A stretch of 64,000 nt of DNA from Volutella citrinella (GCA_034401135.1 JAWZSP010000004.1:4898001-4962000); one strand, 5' to 3'. Positions 10,271 through 22,226 are shown, counted from the first letter of the stretch. Notes: generated from the sequence alone by a model not told the origin. A program made the numbers and translations.

Positions 10271-13200
10271 ATGTCAGCCCCAGTAGTCTCCGAGCCGAGC
10301 ACTGCCATCGAGGCACCTGGAGGCTCGCAGAAGCCCATCGCCATGGTGCAAGTGACAGCAACGTCAGATGTGGATGTCAGCGATGACAACACCATCTACA
10401 CTGTCGATGAGCTGGTCAGGAGACGCGCCCGAGCAAACCCCGATGGCGTCATTGTGTCGTACCCTTCATCGGGCATCGACTATGTCGACTACACCCTCAA
10501 GCAGCTTGATGTATACGCTTTCCGCGTCGCCAAGTACTACGAGAAGCTGCTTCCTACTCGCAAGTCGTCCGAGGAGAAGCCCATTACCGTGGCTCTCATG
10601 GGACCGTCAAATTTCGACTACCTCATCACGATGCTGGCTTTGACCAAGCTATCGTACACGACGCTGTTTCTTTCTACGCGTATTTCCCAGGAAGCCATTG
10701 AGAATCTGCTGCAGCTCACCGAGGCGGATTACTTCCTGGCTCACCCGCGTTACATGGACGCTGCCAAGACGGCCGAGAAGAACATGGGGCTAAAGGGTGT
10801 CTTGGAAATCGTCGGCTCATCAGCATACGATTTCCCCATCGATGTGTATGCGGACACGAGGATGGACAGCCACCTCGACCAGTCGATTGAGCACAACAAC
10901 CGTGTTTACATTATCCACTCAAGCGGTATGTTGTCAGACCAACGCCAAGTATCTGAAGCGAAGTCACTAATCAACCTCACAGGCAGCACCGGTCTTCCCA
11001 AACCCATTTTCCAAACACAAAAGGCGGCGGTTGCCAACTACAAGTTCAGCCCCCGGATGAGGGCCTTCATCACCCTGCCGCTGTACCATAGCCACGGCAT
11101 CTGCAACATGTTCCGCGCCATCTACTGCGGGAAGCCGCTGTATCTGTACAACGCTGACCTGCCGTTGACGCGCGACTACCTGACCAAGATTATGCGAACC
11201 CATCAATTCGAAATCTTCTATGGTGTTCCGTACGCGCTCAAGCTGCTTGCCGAGTCGGAGGAGGGAATGGAGGTTCTCCGCAACCTCAAGATTGCCATGT
11301 TTGGCGGCTCGGCGTGCCCTGATGACCTGGGCAACATGTTGGTCAAGAATGGCGTCAACTTGATCGGCCACTACGGATCGTAAGACTCCCTATCTCGAGT
11401 TTTGAGTGCATCTTGCTGATTCGTTTCTGCCAGGACCGAAGTTGGTCAACTCCTCACGTCAATCCGCCCTCCAGGCGACAATGACTGGAACTACCTGCGC
11501 GAAAGACCAGAGCTGAGCCCCTTTCTGCGCTGGATTCCCAGAGGATCCAACATTTTTGAGTGCACAGTCCTCCCAGGCTGGCCCTCCAAGGTGGCCTCCA
11601 ACATGGAAGACGGATCCTTCGCGACAAAGGATCTATTCGAGCCTCATCCCACACTACCCAAGGCCTGGAAGTACATTGCGCGCCGGGATGACACCATCAA
11701 GCTCATCAACGGGGAAATGTTCAACCCAGTAGCCAACGAAGGAAAGATCCGGTCCAGCAAGGATGTGGCCGAGGCCACCATTTTCGGATCAGGTCGCGTC
11801 TGCCCTGGCCTGCTTGTGGTCCCAGCTGCTTCGCTGGCCGACAAGAGCCAGGAAGATATCCTAGATCTCGTGTGGCCAGTGGTGGAGACCACGAATCAGA
11901 ACGTGGAGGCATATGGCCGCATCTCCAAGGACATGATCAAGATTCTGCCGCATGACTGCGTCTACCCCAAGACGGACAAGGGCAGCATCATCCGCCAGGC
12001 CATCTACAAGAAGTTTGAAAAAGACATTGAGGAGCTCTACGACCGCTTCGACTCTGCTAGTGCCGATGCGCGCAAAATGTCCCAGGACGAGATCAAGCAT
12101 CTGATTCGCGACAAGATTACCGAGATGCTGGGCAAGGATGTTCCGTTGAAAGACGACGCAGACTTCTTCCTGCTCGGCATCGACTCGCTGCAGTCAATTC
12201 AGCTCCGAAGCATCATCATTCGCACGCTGGACATCGGCGGTGCCAAGCTCAGCCAAACGGTGGTGTTCGACTACCCCTCTGTCGACACGCTGGGCGCATA
12301 TCTCTCGAGCCTCTCATCGGGCGAAGCTCTAGTCAAGGAGCAGCCCGTCGAGGTTGAGATCCAAGCACTCATCGACAAGTACAGCAGCCCCATTATCCCC
12401 TCAGAAGAGGACCCTCCAAGATCTTCAATCCTGATCACGGGCGTTACCGGCTCTCTTGGTGCGCACATTGTTGCCAAACTCGCTGCAGACCCTACCATCG
12501 AGAAGATTTACTGCCTGGCCAGGGCTCGTTCTGATGAGGATGCCCTGTCGAGAGTCAAGAGCTCACTATGGAACCGAAGAGTCTACCAAACGATGCCATT
12601 GTCCCACAGGTCTAAGCTGTTTGGCCTCGCTTCAGATCTTGCTGACCCGAAGCTCGGTCTATCTGATGAGATGTACAAGTCAATCACGGCCAACCTCCGG
12701 ACAGTGATCCACAGCGCGTGGGCCGTCAACTTCAACATGCGACTCTCCAGCTTTGAACGCGGCAACATTGCCGGCGTCGCACACCTGATTGATCTCTGCA
12801 AGGCCGCGGGCGATGGACGGCCGGCCGCTACCTTTAACTTCTGCTCGTCCGTCAGCACCGTCTCCAGGTCGACAATGAACCCAATCCCGGAGTCATTACC
12901 GGAGCTCGAATGGGCACAGGGCATGGGATATGCCCAGTCCAAGTGCGTGGCAGAGCACCTGTGCTCAAGGGCAAGCTGGAAAGGCGTCACCGCCCGAGTG
13001 CTGCGCATCGGCCAGATCATCGGAGACACGCAGCATGGCGTGTGGAACAACACCGAGGCCATCCCTCTGATGCTCCAGACAGCCATCACCATCGGGGCAC
13101 TTCCCAAGTTGCAAGAGAACCCTGCTTGGCTGCCAGTCGATACTGTTGCCCAGGCCATCCTGGATATCTCGCTCTCTGATGCAGGCAGCGTTGTGACCAA

Positions 13201-13984
13201 CGTGGCCAACCCCAAGACGTTTGACTGGGTCGCAGACCTCCTCCCTGCTCTCCGGGCGGCTGGTCTCCAGTTTGAGGAGCTGGAACCGCAAGCTTGGGTC
13301 GAGAGGCTGAGGACATCCAACCAGGACCCCAAGGCAAACCCTCCCATCAAGCTCGTCGACTTCTTTGCGTCCAAGTACGACAAGACGGAATTCTCTCCGT
13401 CCAAGACGTTCCGCACAGAGGTTGCGTGCCGGTACTCGCCTGCCTTGGGGTCAGCCCCCGTGTTGGACCACCAGCATGTGGCCAAGATTGTCGAGTGCTT
13501 CCTCGCCAACGGCTGGAGGCCTGAGTCTGCCGTTGTGGCGGCCCCAAGCAAGACTGTCATTGTCCTCGAGGGAGATGATTCAGCAGCAGTCGCATCTGCT
13601 GGCCAGTTGGTTTCTTCGGAGCTTGCCTGTCCCTTTTTCGATGGAGACTCACTACACTCCAAAGAGTCTGCTCGAAAGCTCACCGCGGGTTTCGCCATCA
13701 GCGATGACGAGTATCTGTCGTGGCTAGAGAGAGTTCGGGACCACTCTCAGATGTTGCTGACGCAGCTGGGATACGATGCCGTGGTCGTGAAATGCTCTGC
13801 TAGAGATAACAACGTGGAGCGTCTTCGCAAGCTCGCTCCTGATGTGAGATTCTGCAGGTTAGTGATCCAGACGACAGACTCGGAAACCGAGTTGGGCACC
13901 GACGGCGTCCCTGTCGATGCTACGGGAGACTCTGGAGACACTTTGGACGAGATCAGATGGGCACTGAGTCAATTGGCTATTTGA
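10271..13984 (+). CDS. NRPS-like adenylating reductase (A-T-R) with gluconokinase-like C-terminal domain
   Basis: Three exons: 10271-10925, 10983-11379 and 11434-13984; introns 10926-10982 and 11380-11433. The product has 1200 residues. Residues ~30-560 are an AMP-binding (adenylation) domain; the first splice restores HSSGSTGLPKP, the second restores HYGSTEVGQ. Next comes a carrier domain with LLGIDSLQS, the phosphopantetheine serine being S602. From ~680 a thioester-reductase domain begins with the Rossmann motif ITGVTGSLGAH. This architecture activates a carboxylic acid as its adenylate, tethers it as a thioester, and releases it as aldehyde or alcohol using NADPH. There is no condensation domain. 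Residues ~1055-1200 are extra: FFDGDSLH, ISDDEYLSWLERVRDHS and VVKCSARDNNVERLR match the order of motifs in gluconate kinases, but the expected P-loop (GxSGSGKS) is replaced by LEGDDSAAVASA. Substrate unknown. Confidence 0.88.
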
Positions 13985-14427
13985 GCATACTAGATTTTAA
14001 GCATGTATTAGATTGTTCTTCATAGTTGGACCAAATTGAAGCGTAAAGCAACATGGATGATTGTACTTGTCAGACAACACTAGATATCCGAAGTGCTTCA
14101 CTTCCATCGGCTAGCCTCGACAACCACGGTCAGCCCTATGAGTTCCGATGAACTAACCATGTCCAGACGGCCCTTCCAGCCTCCCGGGAGCATCCCTACC
14201 CCAATTCCCCGTCGTGTCATCCCTCACGGACCCCCCGTGCGCCTCGGCAACGCGTAGGAGGAAGCCATCCCCACAATTTCCCCAGATCCGACAACCCATC
14301 GGCTATTCTCCCTTCCCCGCACAACAAAACCCCCAGAGAATCCGCTTTTCCGAACATCCCTCCCTCCCACGCTGTCTCGTCAACCCATCATCGTCCTCTT
14401 TGTGACCAAATCAGCAGATCAACCACA
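13985..14427. other. Intergenic region
   Basis: The 3' flank of the NRPS-like gene and the C-rich leader of the regulator at 14428. Nothing else seen. Confidence 0.4.
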
Positions 14428-16599
14428 ATGAAGGAGCGGCACTCGAGAGGCCCTGCCGGCCTGGACCAGACACAGACTGTTGTTGCACGATGCAGCTCGT
14501 CTTCGTCGCCACCAGCCACCCTCACATCGCTGGACGGCGCGTCAATTGCGCCAGGCAAGGTCCGAAAGGTTAGCCGAGCGTGCGACTTTTGCAAGTATCG
14601 CAAGTCGAGGTGCAGCGGGACACAACCGTGCGACAATTGCAGTGCGAGAAGACAGCCGTGCTTCTTCAATGCAAAGTATACCCGCGGCAGACCCCCGACG
14701 CCGCCGCCGTCTGCAAGCGTCGACTCGCGTGTTGTTGATGGCTGTATCGATGCGTCGACGGCTCTCCCATCCCTGGAAGACGTGACAGATCCCTCGCTGT
14801 TGTGTCTCGAGTCGCCGCCCCAAGTATCAGTGGTGATGCCTCACCAAGTGCCAATCGAACTTCCTCCTGTACCGACTTCTAGCATGGCAGACACCAGCCA
14901 GGCTGCCTTTGCAGCAGATAGACCATTGCATGAGACCAACGATCAACATGTGGACATCAATCTCGGTGGACTGGACGAGAATCGCAAGCTGTTCGAATTG
15001 TACTTTGACATTTGCATAGTCACATACCGCATCCTCCACCGACCATCGACGGAGGAATGGCTCGAGGCAATGCACCGCAATGCCGACAACGGCCTGCGGA
15101 TATGGCACGGAATCGGACAATGTCGAGCGGCCATTGTCCTTGCGGTTCTAGCCATTGCCACTCTGCACCACGAAAAGTCCAAGGGACACCTGGACCTCGA
15201 CGACGCCCGCTTCCTCGCCCGCAGCGACGAGTTGTACAGCGCCGCATCCCGCCTGACGAAGCTGGACTCGGCCTCGCCCACGCTGGAGACGGCACAGGCG
15301 GGCATCGTGCAGGTCCTCTACCTGCTCCAGACGTCGCGGTTCAACAAGAGCTGGTACCTCTTCGGCAACACGCAGTCTGTCATCTGGATGCTCGGCCTGC
15401 ACCGCAAGGAGGGCCTCAAGCGCAACCGACTGTCCAAGTGGGACTATATCCAGTCCCAGTGCCGACGACGCACCTTTTGGACCGCGTATACGCTCGACAA
15501 TTACCTGAGGATCGTGTTTGGGCGGCCGAGACACTTCCACGACGAGGACATTGACCAGGAGTTCCCGGACAAGATCAACGACGAGGACATGACGCCCATC
15601 AGTGCCCAGCCGGAAGCCTTTGGGAAGCGACCGGACTCTGATATCGATGCTCTCATATGCCATGCCAAGTAATTAATTCCATCTCAGACCCCAACAAGTC
15701 TGATCAATGCTAACCGCTCATGCTCTCGTCTAGGATCGCTCAAATCATCGGCTGCATCTCCCGCGAAGTCTACACCATCCAGCCCGTATCCGACCAGGAC
15801 CGCGTCGTCGCCTCGTACCGCCTCATCCTGCGCATCAAGGAGTGGCGCGACTCTCTGCCCGTCCACCTCGGCGCCGTGTCCCCGACATTCCTCATTCCCC
15901 GATACCGTCGCCAAGCCGTCATCCTCCGGCTCGCCTACCACCACGCTATTATGCACGCGAGTCGCCCCTTTCTACTCGGAAACTCACCCACATCAGCCTC
16001 GGATCACGTCAAGGAGTGCCTCACGGCGGCGCGAGAAACGCTCGAGATTGCCGACGGCATGGCTCGTGAGGGACCCATCTTCAATGCCTTCTGGTGGACG
16101 CACTACGTCGTCTACTGCGCGCTCGTCGTCGTCTACGTGTACGAGATACAGCAGCGGCGCCAGGGCAGGCTGGCGTCCGAGACAGAGTCTAACCTCGAGC
16201 TGGCTGAACGGTGCCGCGTGCACCTGGCAAACGCGACGGCGACCAACTCGCCGAGCAAGCGCTACGCCGTCATCCTCGAGGAGTTCCGCGCCGCAGCCAC
16301 CAGCCAATACGTGCAGAGCCAGGACCTCACGGGGCAGGGCCACATGAAGCTTGGCCATCTCGCGGGGCCTGACAGCGACCAGGAGCTGGACATGAATGCT
16401 GAGCCGAGCGGCTACGAGCCTGAGGAGGTCTCGTTCCGGCCAGATCCGCGACTATTGGATACGTGGGGGACAACCGAGTGGCTGGAGCTGGACTCTTCCG
16501 TATGTCATGTTGCTCCTATCCCTTTATTAGATCATGCTAATCATTCCCTAGGCGCTCTGGTACCCTTCCAGCAATGAGGAGTTTTTGATATGGCCTTAG
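14428..16599 (+). CDS. Zn(II)2Cys6 fungal transcription factor with Fungal_trans domain
   Basis: Three exons: 14428-15668, 15734-16499 and 16552-16599. Introns are 15669-15733 (gtaatt...ctag) and 16500-16551 (gtatgt...ctag). The last intron is inferred: without it the frame ends in unlikely sequence at 16577; with it the protein ends ALWYPSSNEEFLIWP, a normal ending for this family. Total 684 residues. C52, C55, C62, C68, C71 and C78 form the zinc cluster (SRACDFCKYRKSRC), followed by a proline-rich linker. Residues ~170-500 look like the fungal-specific regulatory domain (PF04082 type; text such as SRFNKSWYLFGNTQSVIWML). It follows the NRPS-like gene on the same strand by 440 bases and is a candidate regulator of that gene and the carrier at 7565, by position only. 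Confidence 0.85.
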
Positions 16600-17709
16600 G
16601 TCCGTCAGGTGAACTCGAGTAAGCCAAGGGGAATGGTGCTCATCCTACATAGCCAGCCAGACATGCTCATTACCCTGCTGATTTTCACTTGTCGCCTTAC
16701 CTCTGGCGAGTTTCCCGAATAGCGAAGTAGCGTCTAAATAGCATGTATCCTGTAATCCATCATCATTTGCGGAAAGAAAATCCGAGTATAATGAACAATC
16801 TTGGCCGTAACGCCTAACCGAGGCTCTTGCATCAAGGCTTGTTGTCTGTAGCCTGGCACACATCACATGGTCAGCCATTGTCCACTGTCGGCGTCCTTTG
16901 CTCGCTTGCCTCCCCCATTCTCCCCTCTTGACGTTGACGCCAAAGTAGTAGCGGCGCACGCTGCCCTCCATGGCCATGTTGCTAAGTTCAGCTTCACTAG
17001 GGTTGTTCAGGCGCACTCGCCAATTAGACCCGCGCGGCTGGTTACACTCGGATTCCTTTACCTAAAAGAGTATAACCCTCTGGCCCCATCCTTTTCGCCT
17101 TTCTCGTATTCTCGCATCCCTCGCACCATCAGATTGGAGCTTAATAGCTTGCGCCTGGCTTGCGCGGAGTCCGAGTGACGGATTCTGCGGACCCCGTGCC
17201 GTGATGTCACAAAACCACATCGTGCTAAGTGGATTTCGGCTGAGATCAACCCGGACTGGAAGCACGAGTCATTGCTGCACTCTGCACGCTTCATCGGATC
17301 TTGTGACCTATTCGGATGCTTCCAGGCTTCCAACAAAGTAATATAATACGTTCGCCCTAACCATCTTCCTGACAAGTCAGTCCCTCTTCATTCGTACAAA
17401 GGCATTTCCCCCATCTCCCTCTAATCCAAGAGGTTTCAAGCCAAGAAGTCCGTACTCCCAATCGATGCAAGCAATGTGCGCAAGTCTTCGGATACGGACT
17501 TGATCTCGGGTTGGGATACTTCTTAGATGAACGTCTTGTACTAAGCTGTACTCTAGTGCGCCCGAGGAGTAGGAGCGTACTTACTCAGAAGGATACGGAA
17601 TTATCTGTAGCTGAGTGTTGGGGGCGATTTTATTTACTTTCAGTAGGAGAGAAGGCCAGTTCTAAGCGGGTTTGAATAAGCAATCTTATTTATTAAAAGG
17701 GATATAAGT
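16600..17709. other. Intergenic region, no gene seen
   Basis: Short overlapping open frames only. I see no tRNA, repeat or conserved motif. Confidence 0.4.
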
Positions 17710-17846
17710 CTAATTCACCACCATCTTGAGATCAACGCCGTATTGGTCCACGGCCTTGCTGACCTAGTCCATGGTGGGACGCTTGGGCTAGCGGTAGCAC
17801 TTGTCCATGTCGCTGCCGGTCGAAGTCAATGGCGGACGCTGGTGCT
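17710..17846 (-). pseudogene. Short decayed coding relic with two TAG stops, family unknown
   Basis: Read on the minus strand this stretch gives protein-like text ending VSKAVDQYGVDLKMVVN and a stop at 17710. Two TAG codons interrupt it (CYR-stop-PKRPTMD-stop-VSKA) where CAG/Gln would read well, that is C-to-T changes. A little further upstream, in a shifted frame, AIDFDR precedes it. It looks like the last ~45 codons of a lost gene damaged by RIP-like mutation. I do not recognise the family, and the call rests on how the text reads. Confidence 0.3.
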
Positions 17847-18177
17847 GTCAACCCTCTTCATCCGTAGCACTGACCCCACAGCTTGAATGAACAATCACAG
17901 ACCGGTCCATTGACTCCATTGAGAGACCGGCCCGACCCACAAGTCCGGCCTGCGCCCGGGCCCACACCGGGCCTCGCCGGACAGCCTCGCCGGACCAGCT
18001 GACCAGCCCTTCCTATTGTTCGAGTCTAAAACTACTTCAATAACAGCCCCTTGCTGGACAGAGCGCGGACTTGCTGAACAACAAAGAGAATCACGTGGGC
18101 TGCTTTGGTGCATAAAACGTGGAACAGTTGTTTGCCTGTACTGCACTCCTGCTTGTTCCTCCTACAACCAAACAAAA
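17847..18177. other. Intergenic region upstream of the F-box-like gene
   Basis: Includes a C/G-rich stretch of short repeated ccggcc-like words at about 17900-18005. No gene is supported. The open frame of the next gene continues into it, but the ATG at 18178 looks like the real start. Confidence 0.35.
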
Positions 18178-19047
18178 ATGTCGCCGCAGCTACAGAAAGC
18201 CCCATCAATGAAGTGTCCAGTTCTTAGTCTGCCTGGGGAGGTTTTGCGCCTCATATTCCAACACTTTTGTCGACACTGCCGCAGCCGTAGCAAGATGGAG
18301 TGCTGGTGTGACCCCCTTGGCCGCTGTGATGACAACCCAGACGTCTTTGAGCTGTACAATATCTGTCTAGTTTCCCGACGTTTTCGAGACATTGGCCAGG
18401 AACTTCTGTACCATGAATTCTACTCACCACTCCATGGAGACAAGTACCGACGCCTCGAGCCATTTCTTGAGACCGTGGCATCACGCCCTGATCTAGCACG
18501 GTCAGTCAGAGCAGTCCATCTCAAAAGGGCACTCCCCAACAGCCTGGAATTTTACCGCAGCAAAGAAGCCTTTCGACAGTGTGCATTAGCCTGCGACACG
18601 AATGTCTCTCGCCTTTGGGAGGACAGAAAAGAGGAATGCAGAAAGCCGACGAGGACCAATCAATGCATCCGGGCCTTTCTCATCGGAAAAAGACTCAGTT
18701 TTTCCGTAGCCAAGAAAGTCCATATGAAAATCATTGCGGATGAGCTTTTCACAATCATGCTTGCGGTGCTCCCGAATTTGCGCCATCTTGCCAAGGAATG
18801 GGGTACGCAGTTGGAATTGTCCGAGGCAACGGCCAAGTCGTTGGCTCTAACCAGGCCCTCTCTCATGTCATTGTCAATTGACCACCTGGATGAAACACTA
18901 CTGAGTATTGTGCCACATATTAAAACATGGAAAAAAACGGCTTGGAACTTGCGAACATGGGAATCAGTGGCCTGGAACTCGCAAGGCCTTGGAATTGGAA
19001 CGATGCCTGGTGGAAGGTGCAAGGCTCAGGAAAATAGCCGTGCTTAG
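18178..19047 (+). CDS. F-box-like fungal protein, C-terminus possibly frameshifted
   Basis: An open frame of 289 residues from the ATG at 18178 (preceded by caaacaaaa). Residues ~15-60 read as an F-box-like motif: LSLPGEVLRLIFQHFC, then LYNICLVSRRFRDIGQELLY. This is the arrangement in fungal F-box proteins, which hold substrates for SCF ubiquitin ligases. Later text (ETVASRPDLARSVRAVHL, FTIMLAVLPNLRHLA) fits the leucine-rich remainder. The protein ends abruptly after an A-rich run at ~18930 (gaaaaaaacgg). Other frames stay open and protein-like to ~19200, so a frameshift or an unrecognised intron there is possible. Such proteins are often 400-600 residues, so this one may be truncated. Confidence 0.6.
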   Translation: MSPQLQKAPSMKCPVLSLPGEVLRLIFQHFCRHCRSRSKMECWCDPLGRCDDNPDVFELYNICLVSRRFRDIGQELLYHEFYSPLHGDKYRRLEPFLETVASRPDLARSVRAVHLKRALPNSLEFYRSKEAFRQCALACDTNVSRLWEDRKEECRKPTRTNQCIRAFLIGKRLSFSVAKKVHMKIIADELFTIMLAVLPNLRHLAKEWGTQLELSEATAKSLALTRPSLMSLSIDHLDETLLSIVPHIKTWKKTAWNLRTWESVAWNSQGLGIGTMPGGRCKAQENSRA

Positions 19048-19479
19048 ACCTGACTGCATCTCTTATATTCCCCATGGACGATTTGCAGAGCGCTCCGCAC
19101 TCTACGGTTCTACATTATTGCACCGGCAATTTATCTCATCTTTCCTTTGCGGGCTCTTCCTTGAAGGATCCTGCAATCTTTCCCTTTATCGACAAGGAAA
19201 GCTTTAGAGCAAGTTGGGATCGAAGCGAGTATCTAAGGTTAGATAACAAGGGTAGAAGAGCCTGCAAGCGTGGAGTGCGGTTTCAATCACGCTAGAATGG
19301 GATGGCTAGTCTTTAACACCGAGGATGGAACAATTGGTAGAAACTGGTAAACAAAATGCAACTACTTGCTCCCCTTGGCTATAATTCCTACACTTTTGGG
19401 TAGATTTCGCCGTCTGCAGCCCGTAGGCCGTCCTCAACGCTATGGAAGGACATCTATAAGTCGTTTTGCATGGCTCCTC
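19048..19479. other. Region between F-box-like gene and NoxC gene
   Basis: May hold the lost C-terminal part of the F-box-like gene, since open frames continue on the plus strand to ~19290. I cannot support a specific exon. Confidence 0.3.
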
Positions 19480-21697
19480 TCAACCAAACACCTCCATCAT
19501 GAAGAAGTACTCAATTTTCGATCCATCATATCGCCCCCGTGTGGTGAGCTGTTGGCATTTATCCGCGAGCACCTCGCCAACGACAGGAGCACCGCAATAA
19601 AACACGCCAACCTTGAGCCCGTCGTCTTCTTCCCCATCTTCCGTATTGCGTTTCACTTGAGCCGCGCGAAACTTTTGCATATCTTCGTAGTGATCGTCAA
19701 GGATTCGGTCGAAATCAGGGCGGCCAAAGTGCGTGGGGTTGAGCAAGCCCGTCAAAGGGGACACGGGATTCTCGGGAGTGCGGTGCATCTCGAGGAGCCA
19801 GCGATAGACATGGGTTGATATCTTGCTGCGCTTGGCGGTGACATGGGTGTTGATGCGGATGTCGAGATGGGGGTGCTTTTCGTTTTCGAAGTGCCATTTC
19901 TGGCTGCGCGAGACGTCGTTGAGCAGGTCTGAAAGCCAGAGAAGGTAGTTTCGGTCTCGGACCATCCAGTGGAAGTCGACTCTTTTGTAGTCATCGGCAA
20001 AGGAGAGCTCAGGAGACTTTAGTTCCCTGCTTTGGTTGATAAGGGAGGTGTCGTTGACCTCGACTCGAGGCCGCTGGCCATCTGTATCTGATGACGACAG
20101 ACTTTGCTCCTCCTTTTCAACATCAGCTTCGGCATGGTCCAGGTCATCATTGTACTGCAAGTCAGCAAGGATACCAGAGAATGGCGTCACTCCAATGCCA
20201 GCGCCGATAATGATGGACTGCTTGAAGTCGTAGAACCGCTGGGCTGGTGCGCCAAATGGCCCATTGATGCCGACGTCAATTTCGCTCTGTCCTGAGTCAC
20301 CTCCAAGTTTGCGCAGCCTCCCGGTCCAATTTCCATCAGTCTTGATATGAACCATCATCTTGTTGTCTCGGCAAAATGATACAGTGAAGGGGTGCCACTG
20401 GAAGAAACTGATGGCAGGCACCTACAGCGGCATCAATATCCATGCTCAGACATCGGAAGGGGGCCCTTACCTGGAGGAAGATGTACTGGCCAGCTTTATA
20501 CTTCCATAGCCTCTCACTCGGGATGACAGCCGTGATCTCAACAGTCTCTCCATCAAGCACCTTCAGCGTGGCCTTGATGCGGTGAAGGCCGAGGAAAACG
20601 CGAACAAGGCGCTCGACAAGAACAAGCAATGTTGGAAATGCGAGGAAGTAGCCAAACATGGGCCATTGGAGCAGACCTGCGGTTCCGTGCGCCATAAGAA
20701 GGCCTATGATAGGATACATGAGGGTGTGGCCTAGCTGAAAGACTTCGTAGTTCCATCTCCGCACTGGAGGAATGCTGAGCAGGGCCAGGAGGTAGAAGAG
20801 GCCCAAGGCTGTTATGCCAGTGAATCCAGGCAGGGACCGAACGTAGTCAATGTATGGCCGAGGCACCATGTCTGCTCCCAGGACCTTTGCCACATCATCC
20901 TCGTTCGCAGGGTCGCTGCCAGAGCGAAATGATCCCGTCAGATGGCCCAAGGCATGCAGGGTAGCCAGCAGCAACGCGACGCACGAGATGCGAATGTGGA
21001 ACTCTTGCGAGAGATCCCAGTTGAAGAAGCGCGAAACGTGGTACGACCGACGCAGCCACGTCGAGAAATAGCGTGACATGCTGAGGATGAGGAAGAAGAA
21101 GGTCGGGTACAGGGCGCCAGCGCACGTTTTGGCCATGACGACGCCCCAGCCAAAGGCGGCGCGGTATGGCTGCGTCGTCTGGTACTTTACGAGCTGCCAG
21201 ATGCCAAACGCGAGTGTTGTCGAAGCAACGAAGCCCAGAAAGACTATCTCGGGTCCGTGGACGGCCCAGTAGGCGCGAACTCGCCGCCAGCCGGGCAGTC
21301 GCTGGACGTAGTTCTTGTCGTCAACCTCCTGCTTGCGCGCCTGCTTGAGCGACGGGATCTTCCACGAGCGGACGCGGTCGGCAAACTCGTCTCGAGGGAT
21401 GCGCTCGGCGTCGGAGGCCATCATGCTGCGCAGAAAGGCATGTCGCGACTCGTTGTGGGTGTCGTCACCCTCGCGTCGCCGCAATAAGTGGTGAGCATGT
21501 GGTTTGGCGATGAGTTCTCCGTGGGCCAGATCCAGGTTCTGCTCCAGCTCACTGTAGTTGATGAAGCCGTCGCCATTGCAGTCAAGCACGTCTAGGAACT
21601 GGGAGATTTCGTCGTCGTCTAGGTAGTTGACATCGTCGGCGGAGCGTACTGGATGCTGGGCCAGGAATGGTTGCGGGTTGTGATGTGGCTCGGCCAT
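19480..21697 (-). CDS. noxC: NADPH oxidase with EF-hand (NoxC type)
   Basis: Two exons read from 21697 to 20471 and from 20421 to 19480, with a 49-base intron (20422-20470). The product has 722 residues. An EF-hand loop at residues 39-50 (DCNGDGFINYSE) has all calcium ligands. Six membrane segments follow, forming the ferric-reductase-like haem core, with histidines in YHVSRFF, LLATLHALGH and FQLGHTLMYPII. The FAD-binding HPFTVSF and the NADPH-binding GAGIGVTPFSGIL begin the dehydrogenase half. A NOX core plus one N-terminal EF-hand is the fungal NoxC arrangement; NoxA and NoxB lack it. It would pass electrons from NADPH to oxygen to make superoxide under calcium control. The C-terminus (YFFMMEVFG) differs from the usual FxFxKENF ending. 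The symbol rests on architecture. Confidence 0.85.
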
Positions 21698-22226
21698 GCC
21701 TGCGAAGCACTGGTTACGGAGGGAATGTTAGCTCTATGAGATAGCGACCACCTAGATGAAGAACTTGGATCATTTTCGAAGGGGCTCGTCGCAGAAATTG
21801 CAAGGTGGCAGAGCTGGGTGAGTGGTGACGTGCGCCCAGGATGCCAAGCGCGATAGTCTCATTGGCACAAGATAACAGCAGAGTGTGCCGCTGCTGCACG
21901 TTTACCCTGATTATTTTTACTCGCCTCGTATTGGACGCTTGGCAGCTGCAACCAAGCACTTCTACTGCTTGCTTATCAAAAGGCCGTGTCGCGACCTAGT
22001 GGGCATATTTGAGATGTCTGTTAGGCGTCGATGCAAGCCTGTAACCCTCCCGACCGGCATTAAATTTCACGTTTGGTATCTTTCTAATTCTGAAATACTT
22101 AATCCTTCTGGTTATTTTTAAGCGTACTTCCAATTGATCCAAATTCATATCCGATCAACACGAGCAATTGCGTGCTCCATAGATGTCCGCCCTTTGCTAC
22201 CCTGCGTGACTGACACTGACAGAACG
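21698..22226. other. Intergenic region upstream of noxC
   Basis: Promoter side of the oxidase gene and 3' flank of the cutinase gene. No gene or repeat seen. Confidence 0.4.

Noticed and set aside
12583..13698. Minus-strand open frame of 371 codons
   Set aside because: Shadow of the reductase domain of the NRPS-like gene.
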